64,000 nucleotides of DNA, taken from contig OY757311.1 in NCBI GenBank assembly GCA_963583905.1, forward strand, positions 150,907,686 through 150,971,685, read 5' to 3'. Position 1 is the first letter of the stretch, and each line of letters starts with the position of its first letter. The position numbers and the translations under genes were made by a program. The notes below the pieces were generated by a model. It did not search any database, had not been told where the DNA came from, and saw nothing but the letters and a program-made list of their open reading frames with translations. Below, piece by piece: positions 1-10,735 of the stretch. Source of the stretch: Stenurella melanura. Its lineage: Eukaryota > Arthropoda > Insecta > Coleoptera > Cerambycidae.

Positions 1-540
1 GCGGGGAATCATAATTAAACCTTAAACTGTTAAAAATATAAATAAACTAGAAAGAGAAAAGTAAAAATACACAGTAACCTCAAAAATGGAGCTGAAAATG
101 TTACACAGTTTATGCTTTCTACCTATTATACCCACTTTCATCCCCTTTTAAGGGTAGATTAGATTAGATTTATCTATTAAGGTTAGTTTTTACATGCATT
201 CCACGTAGCAAATATAAAAAACTTATAATTGTATAAATAGAAACCTGAATAACTTGTCAGTATAATTATTTAGACTTTTTTCTTATATGTGTGTTTTGTA
301 AAATACGCCTCTAAAGAAAAAAAAGGTTTATAGTATCGGCTAGAGCGATAGATGACGAACATTTTGAGACTTTTTGCACTCAATCTGGTCAATTTCATGC
401 AAAGTTATGGGTGTCGGTTTGTGGACATTCTACGTAACAGAACACAATAGTTCTTCGTAAAATTAAGCTTATGTTGTGGGGGGGACGGTGATTAAATTTA
501 TACAGGGATATATTTAAAAGTACTGCAAAATTACAAATAG
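1..540. other. AT-rich DNA, no gene seen
   Basis: No convincing reading frame, RNA gene or repeat boundary is visible. There is a short AGATT run near 168-180, and one copy of the nonamer ACACAGTAA at 69-77. That nonamer is the motif clustered in the MITE at 62815-63567. Confidence 0.5.
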
Positions 541-544
541 AAAT

Positions 545-1405
545 CGGCGTATTAGTTCCTTCAAATTACAAAAAATTAAAGAAATTTTTCCTACAGCTAT
601 GAGACCTGTAAAAAGCGAAGCATTTGGGTTGTCAAAACTTGGGGCAAAGAACTCAAGCTCCACCCCTAATCATCCGAGACCGTCATCTTTAGTCAAGGGG
701 TTGTCTAAACATGATTTTCACCCCCCGCAGTTCAAAAAAGGGTGAAAATATATGAATTTTAGGGCTTCTTCGCCTTTTCTTCAATTTTGAGGAAAAACTA
801 TACATTTTGGTGAAAAATATCAGGAGAACAAAAACAGCATAAAATTTCTTCCAAATTTCGTCTCCACGTTATTGTACGACTTCCACATAGTTTCGCCGCT
901 AGAGGGTGCTAAAAAAAACATATGTATAGGCTTTTGCGGCATTTTTAGATTTTCAGCCAAATTATGCATTTTGGTGAAAAACATCACGAGAGCACAGTTG
1001 TATAGCATAAAATTTTCTACAAATTTTATCTCCAGGTCTTAGTTTCGACGCTAGAGGGCGCGAAAGTCTATATATATTTTTCTTTCGCGCCTTCTAGCTG
1101 CAAAACTATGCGAAATTCGAAAAAAAAAACGTAAAAAACCGTAGAGACAAAATTTGTAGGAAATTTTATGGTGAACAACTTTGCTCTTGTGACATTTTAC
1201 GCCAAAATGCATAGTTCTTCCCCAAAATAGAAAAAAAAGAGAAAAAGAGCTAAAATTCATGTATATGTGTATATTTCTCAAAAACCACCCTATTTTAGAA
1301 CTGCGGAGGGTGAAAATCATGTTTAGACAACCCAAATGCTTCACTTTTTACAGGTCTCACAGCGATTTTTTGAGTAATTTGAAGGGACTATATAGAAAAA
1401 CTGCC
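545..1405. repeat. Long imperfect inverted repeat (foldback element)
   Basis: Sequence from about 554 to 915 reappears as its reverse complement between about 1080 and 1400. For example, the CCTTCAAATTAC and GAGACCTGTAAAAAGCGAAG blocks on the left match the reverse of 1330-1385. The left arm carries the core unit (ATGCATTTTGGTGAAAAA, then ATAAAATTT and the CTAGAGGG end) twice; the right arm carries it once. The left arm also has about 60 bp of extra sequence at 641-700, bounded by repeated GGGTTGTC. The centre is a GC-containing hairpin, GCGCGAAAG to CTTTCGCGC, near 1058-1088. Open frames here are by-products. It is probably a non-autonomous foldback/MITE; the family is not recognised. Confidence 0.75.
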
Positions 1406-1491
1406 ATATTTAAATACAAAGTAATTTACCATAAATGCCCCCTCCCCTCCGGTAATTTGATTGTCTGGATTCGTGTCCATTTATCGTAAAG

Positions 1492-2935
1492 AACTGTATG
1501 GGTGCTTTAGCTGTTCCATTGCGCATATTGTTTAATCTTGCCTTAAAAACTAAGACATTTCCTAGCTGCTGGAAAAAGGCCAAAGTTTGTCCAGTATTTA
1601 AAAGTGGTGATGATAGAGCATTGATTGATAATTATAGAGCTATTTCTATTCTCTCAAATTTTTCAAATTGAAATTATTTTGTATGATCGTATCTACCTCT
1701 CTCTTAGTAATCAGATATCGCCTAATCAACACGGGTTTATGAGTAATAGATCAACAGTTACAAATTTAGCTGTTTTCACACAATATGTTGCAAATATATT
1801 AGATTGCCAGGGACAAGTAGATGCCATTTATACACATTTTTCAAAGGTCTTCGACAGGATAGATCATGGAATCTTACTTGGTTAACTAACTAAATTTGGC
1901 TTTAATTCTAGCGCTATTGAATTTCTTAAATCTTACCTATGGGAAAGACAACAATACGTCACATACAACGGTTTTAATTCATCTTGTTACACTGTTACTT
2001 AGGGTGTCCCTCAGGGATCTAATCTTGGCCCCCTGCTTTTTCTATTATTTATTAATGATTTAAGTGATGTTATTAACTGTTATAATCTATTTTACGCTGA
2101 TGATTTGAAAATATACTCCGTTATAACTAGTATTGATGACTGTAGGAAGCTTCAAGTTGATTTGGAGCATGTTCAGTCTTGGTGTATAGTAAATAAATTA
2201 GGTCTTAATGTCTCGAAATGTAAGATTACTAGCTTCTCAAGAAAGCAGACAATATGTGAATTTGAATATCATATTGGGAATAATATGTTATCTCGTAGTT
2301 ACTCCAACAAGGATCTGGGAGTGTTGTTTGACTGTAAGTTTTCTTTTAATGAGCATATAACTTTAAAAGTAGCTGAGGCAATAAAATTTGATGGATTTAT
2401 CGTAAGAAACTGTAAAAATTTTACTGATATTGAGGCTTTAAAAATATTATATTTCTCTTATATCCGCTCTAGACTTGAATATGCAGCACTGATTTGGTAT
2501 CCATACTATAATCTTCAAAAAATAATGATAGAACAGGTTCAGGAAATTCTTGAAATATTTAACGTTTAAAGTAGATGGTATTTATCCAGAGAGAGAAGTA
2601 AATTATAATTATTTAACTAGTATATTTAACATTATCAGCATAGATTTAAGAAGAATTTGTATGTCATTGATATTATTATACAAGCTGTTACATAACAGGA
2701 TTGATTGTTTCGCTTCACTTAGTATCATTAACTTCAATGTACCTAGAATTAACTCAAGACATAAACCAACCTTTAGATGTGATAAACCAAGAACAAATAT
2801 TTTATTAAAATCACCAGTATACGTAATGTGTCATAATTTTAACAATTTGTCTAATTTATGCGATATACATTATGGTTCGTTAAACCGCTTTATTGAAATA
2901 GCCATCACATACCTCAATGTAAATGTTATCTAATA
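1492..2935 (+). pseudogene. Non-LTR retrotransposon (LINE) reverse transcriptase, broken
   Basis: This is a remnant of the ORF2 polyprotein of a non-LTR retrotransposon (jockey/CR1/I-like), which normally copies element RNA into DNA at the target site. Visible reverse-transcriptase blocks, in order: KVCPVFKSGDD and NYRAISIL (about 1580-1655), ISPNQHGFM with STVTNL (about 1720-1770), FDRIDHGIL (about 1855), GVPQGSNLGPLLFLLFIND (about 2003-2060), the catalytic box FYADDLKIY (about 2090-2117), KTS-like text (NVSKCKITSF), and the C-terminal KYLTFKVDGIYPE region with a MCHNFN motif. One frame runs from about 1660 to 2569. It is interrupted by TAA at 1883 and TAG near 2000, and a shift near 2555 continues into 2550-2933. 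A further shift separates the part before 1660. The 5' end is missing. The element is dead. Confidence 0.88.
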
Positions 2936-3663
2936 GTCTGTTTATTGTAATGTAGTTTTTATTGTATAATGTATGTTTCATTATATTATGTAGGTTTTAT
3001 TACATTTTCACCATTCTATATTATTAAATTTAGTATATATATATATATTTTCTTTTATAATTTTATGTAATTATACATACTATATATTTTCTTTCATTTT
3101 GCTATGTAGTATTACAATTGTCCTGTAAATGGGTTCTATGTTGGGCAATAAAGCTATCATTATTATCATTATTATTATTTTGAATATAACCATAGTATTT
3201 TGCAGGAAAATGATTTCAAGAGGTTCTTTTAAACTCTCGAATCGGTAAGAAATAACCAAGTTACAGGGGAGGCGTGACATTTGTGGTGAATCATCACTTC
3301 TCAAAAAACACTCTGAATCAAGAATAAACAAACTCAAAGGGACACAATTTAGTATATATATTTTTTTCTTTTATAATTTTATGTAATTATACATACTATA
3401 TATTTTCTTTCATTTTGCTATGTAGTATTACAATTGTCCTGTAAATGGGTTCTATATTGGTCAATAAAGCTATCATTATTATCATTATTATTATTTTGAA
3501 TATAACCATAGTATTTTGCAGGAAAATGATTTCAAGAGGTTCTTTTAAACTCTCGAATCGGTAAGAAATAACCAAGTTACAGGGGAGGCGTGACATTTGT
3601 GGTGAATCATCACTTCTCAAAAAACACTCTGAACCAAGAATAAACAAACTCAAAGGGACACAA
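2936..3663 (+). repeat. LINE 3' UTR with ATT-rich tail, 3' end and flank duplicated in tandem
   Basis: After the stop, an AT-rich 3' UTR ends in AATAAAGCTATC followed by ATTATTATC/(ATT)n near 3148-3180, the usual tail type of insect LINEs. The segment from about 3029-3345 (last ~150 bp of the 3' UTR, the ATT tail and about 165 bp beyond it) is repeated at about 3349-3663, a period of about 316 bp. The copies differ by a few substitutions (for example GTTGGGC versus ATTGGTC, GAATCAAG versus GAACCAAG) and by AT-repeat length. The minus-strand open frames here are identical in both copies and are not genes. Confidence 0.85.
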
Positions 3664-5970
3664 ATAAGGAATTTAAGCAAAAAAAATCAGTCCAGATGTA
3701 CTTTCCTACACCACCTACAACAACGAGAAGTTCACTGGACTATAAGTTGCTTTCTTGATATCCAGATTTGGCTTCGAAATATGGAGAAAAATTATTAATC
3801 AACGCTCGAAATCGATTCGTCTAATTTAATAAAAAAGAGATGTTGTCTTATGGAACAATGATGCGTACAGTGAAAATTAGATTAATTTGTAAAAAGGTTG
3901 CGTGTTGTCACCTAAATTGAAAAAAATCATGTTCGGTGAACAGCCCAATTTACGATTATCGGATTTTATGGAAATCGGCACCCTATTTTAACAGCTCCAA
4001 ATTGTCCGTTCAATTTGCAATTAATCACTCAATTGAACAATCGCGCGAAACGGTAAAAAATTGCCCGTTTTTTCACATGTAATTACGCCATAATTGGCAC
4101 CAAAATTACAAAATTCCTCATCCACATTTCGCACTATAGGTATACGAGCCCGCTTTATTTTGTACGTTGAAGAGTCAGTGCTCAAGAACGGTCAAAAGCA
4201 AAGCGCGTTCTGATGCGGGTGAGACGGGGTGTGTATTGATCGGTGAGGCGGGCGGAAACCGACCAGCCTTGCTCCACCGCGTGCTTCGCCTTCAACGTAG
4301 TCTCCCGCTGTTGCCAGACTCACCGAAATTTCCCTATATCTGCTGAAACCAATTTAGATTTCCAAAACAGATCACAGCCACCTTTCGTTGATATTTAGCT
4401 TTAACTTGTAAAATACGCATGAAAATAATAATACAAAATAGATCGGTACGCGAGCTATAAGAAAGAGGAGTGCGTGAAGTATTTCAGTAACGCACCATAA
4501 GTCGTGATGACTCACGAATAAATAATGTCATTATGTTAGTATAAGTAATTTACGATATTTTGGTTAGAGAAGGGGCATATAAAGGATCTATTAGGAAGTC
4601 TGAAAAGAATCAGCATTAGTCAATTTGCAGTCATAAAGTGTACACTAGTTTTATTTCCTGAATAAAGTTGTGTAATTAATTGACTTTTGATATAATTAAA
4701 AAACAAAATATTTACATTCAACTGTTATGAAGGTTTTTATAGTTTTTTTTTTTAATCTTTACGTCGATTACAAAGGGAATTCACATTCTTTTAATTGTTC
4801 TTCTTTAACATGTCATTGCATAGAGCATTTTCATGATTCCAGTTTTCTTGTTTCCTCTTAGGGGTAGTTTCCAGCAGTTAGTTATAATTTTCAAAAAGAG
4901 CAATAAAATTTTGTATATATAAGTTTCAAAAGGACCTATCTACACAAAACTTTATTGCTTTTGTAATATTCACCATTTATCAACATAACGGCAAGCTGAT
5001 TAAGATAAATATAAATAAATAAAGAAAACTTCTTCTTTAGCAAGGCTTATTTAATACAAACGACTTAGCTGATATTTACCGTTTTCTCCCCATTTCAAGG
5101 GTTTAATTCGGACATCCGGCAACGCCGCCCACTCCTGTCATGCGGTAAACGTGCTGGCAGTGCCTTCTAAATACAGACTCGATACCCGAGAAACGTATCT
5201 CATTTGTTTCGCTACGAACATGTTTATTGATGCAATGCGAGGAACGGATGAAACGTGATTGCAGAACACGATAACTGTTTGTGTAAGTGGTGTTTCACTA
5301 ACAAAACTCGGTGTTTGTTATTATTAAGTTTTTGTAGTTTGTGTGGGATAATGTGAGGTTAGGTTTTATTTGGATTAACTTTATTTAAGGAACTACGTGT
5401 GAGTATTTCACTTTACTTCACAAGAAATTCGAAATAAAGTGTACTTATTATCGTCCTTGTATTATTTTGATTAATGTTTCTTTCAAATAATGTTGGTTCG
5501 ATAACAAAATGAGGATTCAAACATGTAAACTATAAGCACATAACCACCACAGAACAAAATAAATATAAAATGCTAAGTAGTAGAATTGGTCATCTAATTA
5601 ACCTTCAAATGCACTGTGTTTTAATTTAGAATGTTTATTTACCAAGCACACGTGGCTTGGAACAGACTAATATGTAATAAGAGTCTTGCGTTTAAAAAGG
5701 CATAAGGGTGGCAATAAATGGTTTACCTAATATTATCTATGAATGTCTGTCTTATCGGAGACAAGTTCATTTTTAAATACTTAATGATGATAATGTCATT
5801 TAATAGAAACTGCTCATCAGAACTTAATGCACTTCTGACAATGGTCAATATATAAGTCCATATATTAGAATAGAAGTAAACAGTCCAACCATTATGAATA
5901 AGTCATGTCATAAATACCTACCCTTAGGTTAGGTACTTAATATCAGGTCTGGTGCACAAAAATGAAGAAA
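3664..5970. other. Intergenic DNA, no gene identified
   Basis: No family is recognised in any frame. Two stretches are less AT-rich than the surroundings: about 4140-4330 and about 5100-5290. The second ends in a donor-like GTAAGT at about 5283. These could be promoter or first-exon DNA of a host gene or element, but there is no protein evidence. Confidence 0.4.
4136..4335. promoter_or_regulatory. GC/CpG-rich patch, possible promoter region
   Basis: Within AT-rich DNA this 200-bp patch is rich in CpG (GCAAAGCGCG, GGCGGGCGG, CCACCGCGTG). It also holds a TCAGTG at about 4173 that matches the insect initiator consensus TCAGT. No downstream coding exon was recognised. It could equally be an old transposon segment. 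Confidence 0.18.
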
Positions 5971-6095
5971 AATTAATTCATCGATTTTAACCCACCTTCC
6001 ATAATAATGGGGAGGTTTACGCAATTGAAAAAAAAAATCAGATAAGACCAGAATGTCTGTATACAGGGTGATTCACGTAGGCCATTCATTAGAAG

Positions 6096-6180
6096 TTTTT
6101 CAACTTGCAGTTGGATTAGAAACTTGAAATTTGGTATGCAGCCATAATCGATCATGCCCGTTCTATCTAAAATTTTCAGT
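6096..6180. repeat. Long target-site duplication, left copy
   Basis: This is an 85-bp segment identical, base for base, to 6951-7035; the first few T residues may belong to the LINE tail in the right copy. It directly precedes the LINE body. The usual duplication for insect LINEs is 5-20 bp, so 80-85 bp is exceptional. Confidence 0.9.
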
Positions 6181-6950
6181 CAGCTGTTATTTCGCCCTTC
6201 TCAATTTGAAAAGATGTTTTGAAATGAAATTCCTCATCAATATCTACTATGCTTTAGGATACAGTCACATTAGTTATAATATTCAACTGTGGGGCTACTC
6301 CGCTAACGCACACCGAATATTTATCAGTCAAAAAAGAATCATTAGATTGATATTTAATCTAAAATTTCAAGACTCATGTAAGCCTTATTTTATAAAATAT
6401 TCAATTTTAACTGTGCCCTGTATTTTTATTTTAAAATCACTAACATATGTGAAACAAAACCATGAGAATTTTGTGAAAAATAATGACTTCCACAAATACC
6501 CCACTCGTAGTGGCTCTTTAATAAAGCTCCCCCAGCACAAAACAACTTTATTTGAAAAGTCACCTGATTACATCGGTCCCAAATTATACAACAAGCTTCC
6601 TCAATCAATTCGGGAGAAAAAAACAATACAAACATTTAAAACCAGTGTGAAAAAAATGTTGCTTAAAAAGTGCTACTATAGTGTGGGCGAATATTTGTGC
6701 GATTCATTAATGTCATAACGATACCTATTTATAAATTTAATTTATTGACTATGTTAAGTGTCAAGTATATGATTATATATCATCACATATTTATATTACG
6801 TTTTATATATGTCTCTTGTTTTTAAGAAAGTAATTGACAGTGTTTTTATTAACTTTGTGTAATTATTTTACATTAATTAACTAAGGTTTTATGACTTGTT
6901 CTATCCATTGTTTAAATGGCAAACGAATTAATAAATTATTATTATTATTA
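6181..6950 (+). mobile_element. 5'-truncated LINE insertion
   Basis: This 770-bp insertion lies between two identical 85-bp direct repeats. It begins inside the reverse-transcriptase C-terminal region, keeps the stop and a ~230-bp 3' UTR, and ends in ATAAATTATTATTATTATTA, a LINE-type (ATT)n tail. Exact identity of the flanking repeats and the unbroken reading frame point to a relatively recent insertion by target-primed reverse transcription with 5' truncation. Confidence 0.9.
6182..6718 (+). pseudogene. LINE ORF2 C-terminal fragment
   Basis: This is the carboxyl end of a LINE ORF2 protein, downstream of the catalytic reverse-transcriptase box. It shows the region that usually follows RT in jockey/CR1-like elements: LINIYYALGYSHISYNIQLWG, then QKRIIRLIF, then YPTRSGSLIKLP, then GPKLYNKLPQSIREKK and FKTSVKKMLL before the TAA. 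The frame is open for all of it and continues upstream into the target duplication, where an ATG at 6131 would create a chimeric 195-residue frame that has no reason to be a real protein. The catalytic core is absent, so it cannot mobilise itself. Confidence 0.85.
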
Positions 6951-7035
6951 TTTTTCAACTTGCAGTTGGATTAGAAACTTGAAATTTGGTATGCAGCCAT
7001 AATCGATCATGCCCGTTCTATCTAAAATTTTCAGT
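6951..7035. repeat. Long target-site duplication, right copy
   Basis: Exact copy of 6096-6180. It directly follows the (ATT)n tail of the LINE, after which the interrupted host transposon continues with CCTCCAACTATAAAGG. Confidence 0.9.
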
Positions 7036-7610
7036 CCTCCAACTATAAAGGGTGTGCCAAAAATTGGTACCAACTTTCTTATTTTAAATGGAAACCTATA
7101 TTTTTCTTTACATGGTTCGATTGGTCTTCTAATTCTGAGTTTAGAGAACCTAAGTTATGTTAACTTATCTATTACAATTTTTGACATATGTCCAATTTTT
7201 TGAAAAAAATTGCCGCTGTAGTAGTTTACAAACAAATTTGTATCTCGCAAACCTTTCAAAATTATGAAACCAAATTTGTGAAGCAAGTAGCTGGAAGTTC
7301 AGGCTAACTTTTGATGTCCCATCGGTGGTCCCATTTTGTACCATATGGGCGCAGTCGATTTTCAAATGTCGCAATCAAAAATTGTCAAAAAGTCAATTTT
7401 TTCAAATGGCACCTACTATTTTTTTTCACACCATTCGAAAGAAAATTGAATTTTAGGGTGAGTTACTTAAGCATTCCCTATACCTAACTTCACCCCATAT
7501 CGAGTTATTCAATAAAAATCAAGAAATACCTTATCTTGCCGAGAGATTCCTTACTTCATCAAGTATGCCATGGAAACAAAAGACAGTTGTAATAATTTTT
7601 AAAGAAAAAT

Positions 7611-7808
7611 ATGGATTCTTATTTAATTACACACAACACCAACAAGTTGTTATTAACGAACAAGAACAATGTTGACGAAATTCTGTCGGTGAAAACGGTG
7701 CACACATTGAGCATTTGTATTGAAATAATTATTTTGTTAATCTGTTTATTTGTTGTTATTTTGTTGTTATTATTTATTATTGCAATACGATTTTTGAATA
7801 AAAATTAA
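7611..7808 (+). CDS. Small open frame with one predicted membrane helix, doubtful
   Basis: This 65-residue frame starts at ATG with an Asn/Leu/Thr-rich half and ends in a long hydrophobic run (IEIIILLICLFVVILLLLFIIAIRF split over residues 37-61), the profile of a single membrane segment. I do not recognise it. The first half (7611-7700) is repeated in inverted orientation at about 8055-8142, so it lies in a foldback region. The hydrophobic part may simply reflect T-rich DNA. Probably not a gene; listed because it is a clean frame in a mobile context. Confidence 0.15.
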   Translation: MDSYLITHNTNKLLLTNKNNVDEILSVKTVHTLSICIEIIILLICLFVVILLLLFIIAIRFLNKN

Positions 7809-8145
7809 AATGAAATGATTGTTTCCAAAGCCTACTACCCTTGAGAAAAAAAACAATATTTTTTTCAAAAAATGCCAATAACTCAAAAACGACTGTAGAT
7901 AGACATACACAATGTTAATAAAAGTGGCCCTAAAATTCAATTTTGCATTGATTTCTGGCGTCAGATATGGTAGGCGCAAAGATGTGCTACGCAATCTGTT
8001 GAAAGTAGAATAATAGAATATTTGAACAAAAATATGGTGGTCACATTGAACATTTACGTCAGAATTTCGTCAACATTGTTCTTGTTCGTTAATAATAATT
8101 TGTTGGTGTTGTGTGTAATTAAATAAGAATCCATATCCATAAATG

Positions 8146-9035
8146 AGTTGTAGGCGCCAAACGACGCGTATTGAAAATATCTTTCGACTGAATCAAGATT
8201 TTTTCGGATCCATCAAACCGTTCTCATTTTATTAAATAAAAACGATAAACATTTTGTTTAAATAATAATTTGACCATGAAGCTCGCGGTTTAGGAAAATT
8301 TGTCATAAGAAAATCTTGTTCAGCGGAATTTTTCCTACAAGAATCCGTGGCTAACTCAAATGATATAGTATTTCAACGATATATCACATTTTCCCGTTCA
8401 TCTTCCGTTAAAAAAGGGGGTCGTTTTAATATATTTCATCTATGTAGGCTACGTACACTGTAGTTGATGCCAGTGTCAGACCTTTGAGGTTGACAATTTC
8501 AAATATTTTAACAAATAATACAATATGTTAAAGGTTAGTCTAGTTTTGAAAGTATCTGCATGACTATACTGTTTCGATTTATTTGCTCATGATGGCACAA
8601 GAAACTTTTTAGAAGATATCTGTAAATAGATATGTGTTCAATATGATGCAGTATTTATGCATTTTCTTTGCATTTATGATACCAATGCGAAAAATGCATC
8701 GAAATGGCGCCATATACTTATTGTTATAATAATATGTCGATAAACGTCCATTTCACGCATTATCGGTGTATTTTTTCAATTCTTTTTTATATTGTTTTTC
8801 AGTTTCTGTTAATTATTATACACCATTTGGAAATGAAGAAAGTAATAAAATGTCATTATAAATGCAAACCCTCAAAGAACAATTAGTCATAAAAGTTCAG
8901 CTTACCAGTATAATATAATACAATTTATAATAGAAAGATATTAGTAACAAGCTGACTGAATATGTTTTTTGCGGATTTGCAGTGATGAATGGGTCATTTT
9001 AGCATAAAAAACTGAAAATCTCCAAAATTGAAATT
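8146..9035. other. No gene seen
   Basis: AT-rich sequence with no recognisable coding similarity, tail or terminal repeat. The short frame at 8704-8886 has no family signature. Confidence 0.4.
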
Positions 9036-9345
9036 GACTTCATTTTTGTTGCAGAGTTCAGAAAGACATTTTAATTACTTCCCTCGCATACCGAAGGGAA
9101 GTATTGTATTCGAGAAAAAATCACCCTCCGAGATTTTTTCGGATTCTGACGTTTCAGAACACGTAGATTACGAAAATATAGGTTTTTCAATTCCGTCAGT
9201 CTGTCTGTCTGTCTGTCTGTTGGTGCATTTACTAAAAAACTACTTGACGGAGAACAGTCAAACTTAGTAGGTAGTTGACGCTACTGTCAGCGAAGACATG
9301 GTAGAAATTTCACTGGAAAATATACAGGGTGGACCATCTAAACGG
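9036..9345. repeat. Dispersed repeat with (CTGT)n tract
   Basis: Contains CAGTCTGTCTGTCTGTCTGT at about 9198-9220 within TTCCGTCAG...TTGGTGCATTTAC, and a short inverted pair ACTTCCCTCGC / GAAGGGAAGT near 9078-9105. CTGT-type tracts also mark the dispersed repeat at about 59985 and its reverse at about 63605. It ends beside an ACAGGGTG terminus at 9324. Confidence 0.5.
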
Positions 9346-9349
9346 AATA

Positions 9350-10330
9350 AATAGTGAAAAAAAATTTTTTTTTTGCTCAAATTAAAAATTTCCACGTTTC
9401 ATGACGCACTAAATCTATTTCAGAAAAAAAAAATTTTGAAAATTTTTTTCGCCAATTTTTTTGAAAAAATGTTTACTACTAAAATGAAATAATTTTTTTT
9501 TCTTTCTTCAAATTTAAAATTTCCACGTTTCATGGCATTCTAAGCCTAATTAAAAAAAAATTATATTTTGAAAATGTTTTTACCGTTTTTGAACATTTGT
9601 TTACCACTAAAATAGATGGATTTTTTTTTCATTACTTCAAATTTCAAATTTCCACGTTTCATAGTGTTCTAAATCTATTTAAAAGAAAAATTAGAAATTT
9701 TTCTTATTATTTTTAAAAAATTTTACCACTAAGATACATTTTTTTTTTCTTTGTTCAGATTTTAACTATCCACGTTTCCATGACATTCTAAAACTATTCA
9801 AAGTTAAAAATGTTTTTGAAGAATTTTTTAAAAAATTTGAAAACATTTTTAATCCATTTATGTATCACTACTATAGAACAGACGAAAAAAATTTTTTTGC
9901 TCAAATTTAAAATTTCCACGTTTCATGATATTCCAAACCAATTTCGGAAAAAAAAATGTGCAACATTTTGTTACCAGTTTGGAAAAAAATTTAACACTAG
10001 AATGCTCAAATTTAAATGACATTCTAAACCTAGATATTTCAGAAAAAAATTTTTCAAAAAGTTTTTACCACCAAAACAGATCGAATTTTTTTTTATTTGC
10101 TCAAATTTAAAATTTTCACGTTTCATAGCATTCTAAACCTATTTTAAAAAATACATAATTTTTAATTTTTAAACTTTTTTTAGCACTACTATAGAATAGA
10201 AGGAAACTTTCCTTTTTGCTCAAATTTAAAATTTCTACGTTTGACATTTTAAACCTATTTCAGAAGAAAAAGTTTTGAAAATTATTTTACCAACATCTTT
10301 TGAAAAATTAAAAAAAAATGAAATTTCTTA
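9350..10330. repeat. Degenerate tandem satellite, ~120-145-bp unit, about eight copies
   Basis: The phrase CAAATTTAAAATTTCCACGTT (20 bases or fewer conserved per copy), followed by CATGACATTCTAAACCTATTTC, recurs with the CCACG core at about 9392, 9523, 9652, 9770, 9918, 10116 (TCACG) and 10235 (CTACG), plus a shortened unit near 10010. Spacing is mostly 118-146 bp. Units are separated by long A/T runs. The array ends at ACTATACTTCCACTCCATTA (about 10338), the same closing phrase as single copies near 62040 and 63733. This suggests local amplification of the terminal unit of that dispersed repeat. Confidence 0.8.
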
Positions 10331-10429
10331 ACCACACACTATACTTCCACTCCATTACGTGAATGTTGGATTGAAAATGTGACAGAGGGCAATAATATCT
10401 GGCATATGCACCTATTATACTTTTATTGA

Positions 10430-10735
10430 AAAATGTACAGGGTGGTCATCCCAAGAAATAATTCAGTCATGGTGGACATTTGTAAAGGTATTTGCGCAAG
10501 CCTGCCATATGTGGCACCTGCTATTTAGTATTGAACTTTTGCTGTTGGATGAGAACCCTGTATATCTTCTTGGCCAAAAGTTATCAGGTTTTCTTTGTAA
10601 CAATAGCAATAACTATATTCGAATTATTATTCCCAATGTCATTTCGTAATTAAAAAAATTTTAGAGCGACCTCATGCGCAAATAACGAGGGAAGTTCTGT
10701 GTAAATACCTTTACCGATTTTTTTTTGGTGATTTC
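10430..10735. repeat. Dispersed repeat, second copy at 47583-47770
   Basis: Starts near an ACAGGGTGGTC terminus (10437). Blocks such as TTGCGCAAGCC, CCATAT.TGGCA, TTTTTGCTG, CCAAAAGTTATCAGGTTTTC and TTCTGTGTAAAT.CTTTTACC reappear in the same order at 47590-47760. Probably a non-autonomous DNA transposon; no coding content. Confidence 0.7.

Larger units (their letters stand above)
6061..8145. mobile_element. Decayed DNA transposon with ATACAGGGTG end and internal inverted duplications, split by a LINE
   Basis: The left end ATACAGGGTGATTCACG (6061) resembles the end of the THAP transposon at 27227 (AGGGTGATTC, then ACTTGCAA, then TTTTAAATGGAAAC). After the LINE insertion the sequence resumes at 7036. 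Two inverted duplications are visible inside. About 7609-7720 matches the reverse complement of about 8040-8142, and about 7415-7465 (CACCTACT to AATTGAATTTTAGGG) matches the reverse complement of about 7925-7975. No matching right terminus was found, so the right boundary is approximate. Confidence 0.55.

Noticed and set aside
3080..3680. Two nearly identical minus-strand frames (3080-3337 and 3396-3680)
   Set aside because: They lie in the two copies of the 316-bp duplication over LINE 3' UTR and flank; no protein signature, so similarity reflects DNA duplication.
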